A stretch of 34,133 nucleotides of DNA. It comes from JADJVL01 sp039812765 (GTDB lineage: Bacteria > Acidobacteriota > Holophagae > Holophagales > Holophagaceae). The position numbers and the translations under genes were made by a program. Below the pieces are notes generated by a model. The model was given only the letters and a program-made list of their open reading frames with translations, was not told the origin of the DNA and ran no database searches. Where the stretch lies: NCBI GenBank assembly GCA_039812765.1, contig JBDIBF010000028.1, positions 1 through 34,133 on the forward strand, written 5' to 3'. Below, piece after piece: positions 1 through 6,450 of this stretch; the stretch's first letter is position 1, and every line of letters begins with the position of its first letter.

Positions 1-1581
1 CGGGAACCGCGGCGGATCCCCCCAGCTGCCGTCGTTGCGCAGCAGCGCCTCGTGGAAGAAGCCCCAGTGCACGAGTCCGTCGGGGCTGCGGGGGTCGAGG
101 AGGTAGAAGGCCACGCGGCCGTGGCGCTGCTTCAGCGGGACGTAGAGCGCCGCGTCCTGGGCCTTCGCGTCCCAGGGCAGCAGCCGCGGTTTGGCGGGCG
201 CCTCGGCGGTCCAGGCGCCCTGGAGGTCCAGGGACCACACGCCCTGGAAGGGCTGCTTGGCCAGCGTGCGGCCGGACTCCTTGAAGTGGAACACCGGCGC
301 CTTCGGCCGCGCCGAGCCCGGCAGCACCGCGAGGCCGTGGGCCTCCAGCACGGGTTTCACGCGATCGGCATAGGCGGCGTCCACCAGGTAGCCCTCGGGC
401 AGATCCTGGAAATCCTTCCCGGCGAAGGTGACGAAGCTGGGCAGCGTCACCGTGCGGCGGGACTTCTCGCCCGTGACCCGGCCCTGGGCGTCCTTCTCGG
501 GATCCACCAGGTCGAAGGCGGCGCGTTCCGTCTCCTTCATGTCCGCGGCGAGGGGCAGTTGCGCAGGCAGCTTGGCCGCCTGGGCCACCACCTGCTTAAC
601 CTCGTCCCGGTGCCCCGCGATCCAGCCCAGGCAGGCCGTCACGAAGCGGCGCATGTCCGTGATGCGCTCCGGGTAGCCCCGGTAGACGTACTCCTCGCAG
701 AGGATGCCGAGGCGCCCCTGCAGGCCCGGATAGTTGCTGAGGTAGCGGGGCAGGGCGTCGAAGGTCTCCCATCGCTCAGGGGCCGTGTCCGCCTTTCCCG
801 GCGCCCAGGCGCCGCCGCCCCGCTCCTCGGGGGCGAAGTTGCCGTAGTCGTAGGTGGGCAGGCCTTCCGGCTTCAACCCGTCGCGCACCTCGGTCAGCAT
901 CCGCCGGTTGAAGGCCAGCAGCCCCGGGTCGGCCCCCAGGGCCAGGGCCGGGGAATAGGTGAGGTGGAAGCCGTGGTAGCTGCCGTTGGTGGTGTGCAGG
1001 TCGAAGACCGCCGCCGGGTCGAAGTCCCGCAGCATCGCGAGGAACCAGCGCGTGTTGGCCGTCTGGACCTTCATGAGGTCGCGATTGAGGTCCAGGCCCC
1101 GGGCGTTCTCCCGCCGGCCCACGCCCGAGGCCGGGTTGGGCTGGTGGCGCCGGATCGCGGGGTCCAGGCCGTCGGTGCCGTCGGCGTTGTAGGCCGGGCA
1201 GACCACCAGGTCCACGTGCGCTCGGACCTCCGGGTGCAGGCCCTGCAGCAGCTCCCGGACGATCTGCTGGATGGCCTCCTTGCCCTCCACCTCCCCGGCG
1301 TGGATGTTGGCGTTGACGTAGACGCGCACCGCGTCCTTCGACGTCGCCGGAAGTCGCCAGGCGAGGAGTGGCGCGCCCGCTTCGGTGGTGCGCGGCGCGC
1401 CCTTCGGCTGGTAGGGGACCAGGGCCGGATCGCGCCGGCGCAGGGCGTCCATGAAGGCCTTCACCTCGGCCACGGTGCTGGTGCGGGCGTGGCCCGTGGC
1501 CTCGGGGACCGTCTTCGGCCAGGGGCGGTCGGTCGAAGCGAGGGGAAGGGCAGCCAGGAGGAGGAGGCTCGCGGGGCGCAT
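1..1581 (-). CDS. M14-family zinc carboxypeptidase, secreted (3' part missing)
   Basis: The frame is open from ATG at 1581 to the left edge (527 codons), so the C-terminus lies outside the window. The N-terminus is a short signal peptide (MRPASLLLLAALPLAS). The zinc site of the M14 fold is visible: HAGE (H94, E97) and a second ligand in DLHTT (H196). The family-typical DLNRD (residues 164-168) and ENARG patterns precede it, and GILCEEYVYRGYPERI is a candidate for the catalytic-Glu strand. Family knowledge predicts a periplasmic or secreted metallopeptidase that removes C-terminal residues from peptides; which residues it prefers cannot be read from the sequence. Its ATG follows the stop of the upstream Rsm22-family gene by 3 nt, so the two are translationally linked. 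About 200 residues after the catalytic core look like an accessory region of unknown role. Confidence 0.88.
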   Translation of the reverse strand, partial: MRPASLLLLAALPLASTDRPWPKTVPEATGHARTSTVAEVKAFMDALRRRDPALVPYQPKGAPRTTEAGAPLLAWRLPATSKDAVRVYVNANIHAGEVEGKEAIQQIVRELLQGLHPEVRAHVDLVVCPAYNADGTDGLDPAIRRHQPNPASGVGRRENARGLDLNRDLMKVQTANTRWFLAMLRDFDPAAVFDLHTTNGSYHGFHLTYSPALALGADPGLLAFNRRMLTEVRDGLKPEGLPTYDYGNFAPEERGGGAWAPGKADTAPERWETFDALPRYLSNYPGLQGRLGILCEEYVYRGYPERITDMRRFVTACLGWIAGHRDEVKQVVAQAAKLPAQLPLAADMKETERAAFDLVDPEKDAQGRVTGEKSRRTVTLPSFVTFAGKDFQDLPEGYLVDAAYADRVKPVLEAHGLAVLPGSARPKAPVFHFKESGRTLAKQPFQGVWSLDLQGAWTAEAPAKPRLLPWDAKAQDAALYVPLKQRHGRVAFYLLDPRSPDGLVHWGFFHEALLRNDGSWGDPPRFP

Positions 1582-1584
1582 CGG

Positions 1585-2640
1585 TCAAGGATGCCAGCGC
1601 CGCAGCGTCCAGCCTCCTTCGAGATCCTTCAGGCCCTCGGCGCCTGCCGGGAGGTCCAGCTCGGTGCCCCGCGCCTGGGCCCAGGCCGGCTCGCCGTGGC
1701 GGCTCAGGGCCTCCCAGCGCTCGCCACCGGAGGGCGTGCAGACCCAGCGCTCCACCTTCCCCTTCTGGGGCTTCGGCACGCCGACGATACGCGCCCTTGA
1801 AGGCGGGGGCGGCGCGTCCCGGCGCGCCACGAGGTACGCGAAGGCCAGGTGGCGCCGGTCCAGGCCCGCGGCGGCGTCCAGGGCGCGGAACCAGGGCGGC
1901 GGATCCCAGGGCAGCTCGGCCACGCACCACGGCTTCGGCAGCGCGAGCATCGGACAGGGGCCCGGGCAGGGGCAGGGCGCCGCGAGGCTCCAGGGCGCCT
2001 CCCGGAAGGCCTCCCGCAGTTCCATCAGGCGCCGGGTGGGGCCGGGCAGGGCGGGCTCGAGGATCGCCACGGAACCGCCCGGCGCGAGGCGCGCCTTCAG
2101 GTTCGCGAGCAGGCGTTCCTGGTCCCGCGGCGCGAGCTCGTTGAGGGCGTGGCCCAGGAGCACCAGGTCCGGCCTGCCCTCGGGCAGGTCGGGCAGCCGC
2201 AGGCGGTGGGCGCGGACGTCGGCGCCGGCGCTCCGCAGCGCGGCGGCGGCGAAGGCCAGGGCCTCCTCCCGCAGGTCCGTGAGGGTGTAGCGCGCGGCGG
2301 GCAGGAAGACGCTCGCCGCCAGGCTGAAGGGTCCGGGCCCCGCGCCCAGGTCCCAGACCTCCCGGGCCGAGTCGAAGACTTCGGGCGTCTCGGCGGCGAG
2401 GGCGGCGAGGGCGTGGGCCTGGGCCCAGCCGTGGTGGGCGAAGTAGGGCGCGAGGTTCTCCGGGGCGAAGTAGTCGCCCTTCGGCGACCCCTCGAGGCGG
2501 TTGAAGCGGTCCGAGAGGCCGCGGAGCGCGGCGCCCCAGGCCGGCGGAAGGGAGGCCTGCCGGAGCGCGGGAAGCGCCGCCTCCCACCGGGCCCGAAGCT
2601 CTTCCAGCCGCGCGGGCTCCGGCGCGAGGCGGAGGACCAC
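1585..2640 (-). CDS. Rsm22-family ribosomal small-subunit methyltransferase-like protein
   Basis: A 351-residue protein from a GTG start (upstream GGCAAGG is a weak ribosome site). It has a Rossmann methyltransferase core with SAM motif I DLGAGPGPF (97-105) and the Rsm22-typical HALNEL (164-169). Four cysteines, C223, C225, C229 and C239, follow in the pattern CPCPGPCPM...WCV. This is the cysteine signature of the Rsm22/METTL17 family, whose mitochondrial members bind an Fe-S cluster and assist small-subunit assembly. Family assignment is confident. Whether the bacterial protein methylates rRNA, or methylates anything, is unknown. It sits between a 4-TM membrane protein (19 nt upstream) and the M14 peptidase (3 nt downstream), most likely in one operon driven from about 3146. 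Confidence 0.85.
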   Translation of the reverse strand: MVLRLAPEPARLEELRARWEAALPALRQASLPPAWGAALRGLSDRFNRLEGSPKGDYFAPENLAPYFAHHGWAQAHALAALAAETPEVFDSAREVWDLGAGPGPFSLAASVFLPAARYTLTDLREEALAFAAAALRSAGADVRAHRLRLPDLPEGRPDLVLLGHALNELAPRDQERLLANLKARLAPGGSVAILEPALPGPTRRLMELREAFREAPWSLAAPCPCPGPCPMLALPKPWCVAELPWDPPPWFRALDAAAGLDRRHLAFAYLVARRDAPPPPSRARIVGVPKPQKGKVERWVCTPSGGERWEALSRHGEPAWAQARGTELDLPAGAEGLKDLEGGWTLRRWHP

Positions 2641-2659
2641 GGCCTTGCCGCCCGGCGCT

Positions 2660-3118
2660 TCAGCTCCCCGGGGTCAGCACCACCGAGGGCGCCGGCGCCA
2701 CGGGGCGCATCCGGTACCCGAAGACCGCCTGGTTGAACATCACGAAGGTGGTCAGGAGGAAGGCCAGGAGGCCCAGCAGGGCCGCGCCGCGCTTGCCCTG
2801 GGCCAGGTGGCGCGGGGCCATCTCGGAGGCCGCGAGCAGGATCACCACCAGCACCATCTTCACGTGCATGAAGTAGGCGTCGAAGGGGTTGATGCCCTGC
2901 TTGAAGCGGTAGGCCACCAGGCCGAGGCCCAGCAGCACGCCCAGGCGGGCGCCCCAGCCCACGGTGCGCTTCCAGATGGAGGCCGCCAGGCCCCGCAGGT
3001 CCTCGCGCTCCTCCTCGAAGCCCGAGAGCAGCAGGGCCACGATGGCGCCGCCGCCGATGATGGAGATGGCGACGAAGTGGATCCACTTCAGCAGGAGGTA
3101 GGTGTCGAACTTGCCCAT
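2660..3118 (-). CDS. Four-helix inner-membrane protein, HemJ/CopD-like
   Basis: A 152-residue protein with four predicted membrane helices: about 8-33 (with KWIHF), 54-68, 84-98 (with MHVKMVLVV) and 109-128. Histidines near the ends of helices 1 and 3 resemble the layout of HemJ, CopD and DUF2269 membrane proteins, where such histidines bind haem or metal. The match is by general pattern only, and I would not call it a protoporphyrinogen oxidase without a profile search. ATG at 3118 is preceded by GAGG (gaggcttcc). It is the first gene of the leftward operon with the Rsm22-like and M14 genes, and diverges from the Gfo/Idh/MocA gene across 105 bp. Confidence 0.7.
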   Translation of the reverse strand: MGKFDTYLLLKWIHFVAISIIGGGAIVALLLSGFEEEREDLRGLAASIWKRTVGWGARLGVLLGLGLVAYRFKQGINPFDAYFMHVKMVLVVILLAASEMAPRHLAQGKRGAALLGLLAFLLTTFVMFNQAVFGYRMRPVAPAPSVVLTPGS

Positions 3119-3223
3119 GGAAGCCTCGAAGGATGCCTTGAAGGTAGCGGGAAGGGCCCGGCCTTGGATAGCCGTGCCCGGGATCCCCGCGCCGCCGCGC
3201 TACCCTGGCCCCGGGAGGCTCCC
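3119..3223. promoter_or_regulatory. Divergent promoter region between the leftward operon and the Gfo/Idh/MocA gene
   Basis: Rightward, TACCCT at 3201-3206 is followed by GGCC and GGGAGG before ATG 3224, giving a predicted leader of about 11 nt. Leftward, the complement of 3141-3146 reads TACCTT, giving a leader of about 15 nt with GAGG. No convincing -35 hexamer is seen for either. Assignment rests only on TAnnnT shape and spacing. Confidence 0.4.
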
Positions 3224-4192
3224 ATGACCAAGCTCCGCATCGCCGTGGTGGGCGCCGGCCACCTGGGCCAGCACCACGTCCGCATCGCCGCCGCCAGCCC
3301 CCGCGCCGCCTCGGTGGTGGTGGTGGAGCCCTCGGAGGAACGGGGCCGGGAGATCGCCGCGAAGCACGGCGCCGAATGGGCCCCCGACCTGGCCTCCGTC
3401 CTGGGTCGCATCGATGTTGTCCAGATCGCCGCCCCCACGGGCTTCCACCGCGACCTCGGCGCCCAGGCCCTGGGGGCGGGGAAGCACGTGCTGATGGAGA
3501 AGCCCCTGGCGGCCAGTCTCGCCGAGGGCGAGGCGCTGCTCGGTGCCCTCGCCGAGGCCCGCAAGGCCAGGCCGGACCTCGTGGCCGCCGTGGGCCATCT
3601 GGAGCGCTTCAACCCGGCGGTCCAGGCCCTGCGGGCCGCGAAGTTCCGCCCCCGCTTCGTGGAGGCCATCCGCGTCTCGCCCTTCCCCATGCGATCCCTG
3701 GAAGTGGACGTGGTGATGGACGTAATGATCCACGACCTGGACCTGCTCCTGGCCCTCATGGGCCGGCCCGTCACCGGCGTGGAGGCCTTCGGCGTGCCCG
3801 TGCTCACCCCGCATCCGGACCTGGTGAACGCCCGGCTGAAGTTCGAGGGCGGCGCCTTCGCCACCGTCACCGCCAGCCGCGTGGCCCAGAAGAAGGAGCG
3901 GACGCTTCGCGCCTTCGCCGACAAGGCCTACGCCAAGCTGGACTTCGCCGCCCAGAAGCTGGAGATCCTGCGCCTCGTGATGAAGGAGACGGGCCCCGAG
4001 GTGGCGCCGGAGGTGGTGGACATCGAGGAGGGCGAGCCGCTGAAGCTGGAGATCGAGGCCTTCCACGCGGCCTGCCTGGGGGAAGGGGACGAGGTGGTCA
4101 CCTGGGCCGAGGGCCTGGAGGCCATGCGCGTGGCGGACCAGGTGCAGCGCGCGGTGGCCGCGAGCCTGGCGGAGGCGGGGATCCGGCCGTGA
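3224..4192 (+). CDS. Gfo/Idh/MocA-family NAD(P)-dependent oxidoreductase
   Basis: A 322-residue protein. The N-terminal Rossmann fold begins VVGAGHLGQHH (GxGxxG at G10, G12, G15). The family's EKP motif is at 92-94 (LMEKPLA), where the Lys helps catalysis. A C-terminal alpha/beta substrate domain follows, with GHLERFNPAV and VDVVMDVMIHDLDLLL. Members oxidise or reduce sugars, often nucleotide sugars. The GHxERFNPAV pattern is one I associate with homologues near lipid A genes (GnnA-like UDP-GlcNAc 3-dehydrogenases), but no lpx gene is present here, so the substrate stays open. ATG 3224 follows a strong GGGAGG 7 nt upstream. The longer open frame running in from 2501 has no such site and is antisense to other genes. 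Its stop overlaps the start of the GNAT gene (GTGA). Confidence 0.88.
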   Translation: MTKLRIAVVGAGHLGQHHVRIAAASPRAASVVVVEPSEERGREIAAKHGAEWAPDLASVLGRIDVVQIAAPTGFHRDLGAQALGAGKHVLMEKPLAASLAEGEALLGALAEARKARPDLVAAVGHLERFNPAVQALRAAKFRPRFVEAIRVSPFPMRSLEVDVVMDVMIHDLDLLLALMGRPVTGVEAFGVPVLTPHPDLVNARLKFEGGAFATVTASRVAQKKERTLRAFADKAYAKLDFAAQKLEILRLVMKETGPEVAPEVVDIEEGEPLKLEIEAFHAACLGEGDEVVTWAEGLEAMRVADQVQRAVAASLAEAGIRP

Positions 4193-4629
4193 GCGGCGCC
4201 CTGGAGTACCGCGCGTCGGACCTGCCGGACCCGGCGGTGATCGCCGGCCTCTACGCCGCCGCCGGCCTGCGGCTGCCGGACTTCAACCCGGCGCGAGTGG
4301 GCCGGGCGGTGCAGGGCTCCAACATCACCCTCGCCTGCTTCGAGCGCCTCGAGGACGGCGAGGAGCGCCTCGCCGGCTTCCTCCGCGGCTGGACCGACTA
4401 TGAGTACGACGGCTACCTCTGCGACCTGGCGGTTCACCCCGACCTGCGGCACCGCGGCATCGGCCGGGAGCTGGTGCGCCGCGCCACCTCCCTGGGCGCG
4501 CCGGGCATCCGCTGGGTGCTGCTGGCCTCGCCGGAGGCGAAGGACTTCTACGCGGGGCTGGGCTGGCAGCAGCTGGACGTGGTGTGGACGTGGCCGCCGG
4601 ACGATGCCAGCGAGGGCGTCCATCGATGA
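4189..4629 (+). CDS. GNAT-family N-acetyltransferase
   Basis: A 146-residue single-domain GNAT protein. The acetyl-CoA pyrophosphate loop is clear: LAVHPDLRHRGIGRELVRRA (R/Q-x-x-G-x-G/A). It is followed by the C-terminal half of the fold ending in KDFYAGLGWQQLD, typical of small-molecule or protein-N-terminal acetyltransferases. The substrate cannot be told. The start is GTG 4189, overlapping the stop of the oxidoreductase by 4 nt (GTGA), so the pair is translationally coupled and may act on the same pathway. Its own TGA overlaps the ATG of the DUF3800 gene. Because that neighbour looks inserted, the last few residues could differ from the ancestral C-terminus. Confidence 0.87.
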   Translation: MSGALEYRASDLPDPAVIAGLYAAAGLRLPDFNPARVGRAVQGSNITLACFERLEDGEERLAGFLRGWTDYEYDGYLCDLAVHPDLRHRGIGRELVRRATSLGAPGIRWVLLASPEAKDFYAGLGWQQLDVVWTWPPDDASEGVHR

Positions 4630-5381
4630 TGAGCCAGGATGGCCATTATCTTTCCGACAAGATCCCGCTCGTATTCCTGGATGAGAGCGGGGACCACGGT
4701 CTGGTGCGGGTGGACCCAGCTTCGCCGGTCTTTGTCCTTTGCGGTGTCTGCACCACGCTTGGGCAGTACCGGAACGACATCGTCCCGGCATGGAATGAAC
4801 TGAAGGTCAGGACCTTCGGTCATGAAGGCCCGATCCTGCACTCCACGGACATCCGAAAGCGGCAAGGCCCCTTCGTCCGGCTCAACGACCCCGTGCTTCG
4901 GAAGGAGTGGATGGAGCAGCTGACCCGGCTGCTTGCCAGCCTGCCGTATACCCTGATCGCCGTCGCGATCCACAAGGTGGAGCATGCCTCGAGATACAGG
5001 GATCCCGCCCATCCCTATCACTACGCCCTCGAGATACTGATGGAGCGGGTTTTGATCTGGCTGGAGATGTCGGGAATGCGGCACGCAAGGTTCATCGCCG
5101 AAGCCCGGGGCAAGGCGGAGGATCGACAGCTCCTGGCCGAATTCGGGAAGCTGCTTTCCTCTGGAACGGAATACCGGGATTTCAGGGGGCTGAAGCTGGA
5201 TCTCGAGTTCGTTCCGAAAAGCGCCAACGTGATCGGATGCCAGATCGCCGACTTGGCCGCCTATCCGGTCGCTCGCCACGTCGGTGATCCCGAGACAACC
5301 TACCCCGCGTTTGAAACCCTGGCCGGCCGTTGGCTATTCAACGCGAAAGGGCGGAACATCGGGTTGAAACGGTTGCCCTGA
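4626..5381 (+). CDS. DUF3800-family protein, probably horizontally acquired
   Basis: A 251-residue protein with the conserved blocks of the DUF3800 family: FLDESGDHG (17-25), HSTDIR (71-76), an acidic EARGKAED strand (159-166) and GCQIADLAAYPVARH (204-218). The regularly spaced acidic residues (D19/E20/D23, D75, E159, D209) suggest a metal-dependent nuclease-like fold, but no activity is established to my knowledge. Members are patchily distributed and often lie in mobile or defence-type neighbourhoods. ATGATG at 4626 overlaps the GNAT stop (ATGA); the second ATG at 4629 is an alternative start. Codon use is visibly less GC-rich than in its neighbours (many GAT, CGG, TTC/TTT and AAA codons). 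Together with the damaged gene downstream, this suggests recent arrival. Confidence 0.82.
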   Translation: MMSQDGHYLSDKIPLVFLDESGDHGLVRVDPASPVFVLCGVCTTLGQYRNDIVPAWNELKVRTFGHEGPILHSTDIRKRQGPFVRLNDPVLRKEWMEQLTRLLASLPYTLIAVAIHKVEHASRYRDPAHPYHYALEILMERVLIWLEMSGMRHARFIAEARGKAEDRQLLAEFGKLLSSGTEYRDFRGLKLDLEFVPKSANVIGCQIADLAAYPVARHVGDPETTYPAFETLAGRWLFNAKGRNIGLKRLP

Positions 5382-5475
5382 ATGACGAAGGGGGATCCAG
5401 CCGAAGCCAAACCCCCCAAGGCGACCGGGAATCCCCAATCCAGGATCCAGTGTAGTCCAGCCCCGCTCGAACACA
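5382..5475. other. Probable junction scar between the DUF3800 gene and the truncated hydrolase
   Basis: This short spacer has no recognisable coding homology and no ribosome site. It carries two copies of the octamer GGATCCAG (5393-5400 and 5443-5450). The hydrolase family's sequence becomes recognisable only from about 5493 (HDLASLAKP). I read it as the right end of the inserted segment, by inference. Confidence 0.4.
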
Positions 5476-6450
5476 ATGCCATCGCCATCGACCTTCCACG
5501 ACCTCGCCTCCCTGGCCAAGCCGCTGGTCACGGCCACCCTGGCGCACGCCTTCCTCGACCTGGACGCGGACCGGCGCTGGGTGCTGGGCTTCCACGACCG
5601 GGCGGAGCCGCTGACCGCGCGGATGCTGCTCTGCCACGCCTCGGGCCTGCCGGCCTGGCGGCCCTTCACGGGCGAGCCGCTGGCCGCGCAGCTCCGGCGG
5701 CCCGTGGACGAGGCAGGGCATCCCCTGCTCGGACGGCGTCCCGTCGGCGAGGCCCACTACTCGGACCTCAACTACCGGCTGCTGGGGGAGCTGCTGGAGC
5801 TGGACCTCGGGGTCCCCTGGAGGCAGCTCGGCGCGGCGATGGGGCTCTCGTCTTCACCGTGGCAGGAACTCCCGATCGAGGTGCCGCCGGGTCCCGACCG
5901 CGAGGCCTGGGCCCTCGCCACGGACGCGCCCTTCCCCGAGCCCGACCCGGCGCAGCCCCACGATGCCAACGCCCGGGCCGGCATGCTCGGCCATGCGGGC
6001 TTCGGCGCGACGGCGGCGCAGCTGGAGGCCTTCCTCGCGCGCTGGGTGTCCGCGGGCTGGCCCGCGCGCATGGCGGTGGACGCTGCGAAGGCGCCGGACG
6101 GCACGGTCTGGGGCCTCGGCCTCCAGCGGGTGATGGCGGGGCCGGGCCGCTTCAGCGCGCTCCTGGAGACGCTGCCCCTGGGCGCCCTTGGGGTGCGCAT
6201 CGTCGAGGACACCCCCGACGCTGCGCCGCCGGCCGCGCCGCGCCTCGACGGCCCGCCGGGGCCGCCTTCGAGCTGGTGGATGCACACGGGCTTCACGGGG
6301 CCGGCGATCTTCTTCCGGCCCGCCGACGGCGCCTGCCTCGCCCTGCTCTGCCACCGGCGCGGCCCGGACGGCGCGCTGCTGGACCTGGAGGCCATGCGCG
6401 CCCGGCGCTGGCGGGTGCTGGAGGGCCTCCGGGATAGACTGGGGGGATGA
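5476..6450 (+). CDS. Serine hydrolase of the class C beta-lactamase/PBP-like family, N-terminus missing
   Basis: A 324-residue protein with the three motifs of the beta-lactamase-like serine hydrolases: SLAK (nucleophile S12, K15), YSD (Y95) and HTG (269-271, in place of KTG). Relatives are usually esterases, peptidases or penicillin-binding-protein-like enzymes. The nucleophile normally lies some 50-70 residues into the protein, after a small beta sheet; here it is at residue 12. The frame upstream is open only to an in-frame TGA at 5383. Those 30 codons (Pro- and Arg-rich) do not resemble the family, and no ribosome site precedes ATG 5476. I infer 5' truncation by the event that brought in the DUF3800 gene, so the product may be inactive. 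Its stop overlaps the next ATG (ATGA). Confidence 0.75.
   Translation: MPSPSTFHDLASLAKPLVTATLAHAFLDLDADRRWVLGFHDRAEPLTARMLLCHASGLPAWRPFTGEPLAAQLRRPVDEAGHPLLGRRPVGEAHYSDLNYRLLGELLELDLGVPWRQLGAAMGLSSSPWQELPIEVPPGPDREAWALATDAPFPEPDPAQPHDANARAGMLGHAGFGATAAQLEAFLARWVSAGWPARMAVDAAKAPDGTVWGLGLQRVMAGPGRFSALLETLPLGALGVRIVEDTPDAAPPAAPRLDGPPGPPSSWWMHTGFTGPAIFFRPADGACLALLCHRRGPDGALLDLEAMRARRWRVLEGLRDRLGG
6435..6446 (+). promoter_or_regulatory. -10 box TAGACT, exactly 6 nt before the SpoIID/LytB start
   Basis: TAGACT (6435-6440) is followed by six G residues and then ATG at 6447, so a standard -10 to +1 spacing would start the transcript on the A of the ATG. The six Gs could also act as a crude ribosome site for read-through mRNA. 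It lies inside the 3' end of the upstream hydrolase gene. Confidence 0.4.

Noticed and set aside
52..1800. A 582-codon plus-strand frame at the left edge
   Set aside because: Antisense to the M14 peptidase, which has signal peptide and zinc ligands in order.
3376..4188. Longer N-terminal extension of the GNAT gene
   Set aside because: The upstream open frame overlaps the oxidoreductase out of frame; GTG 4189 in a GTGA overlap fits family length.
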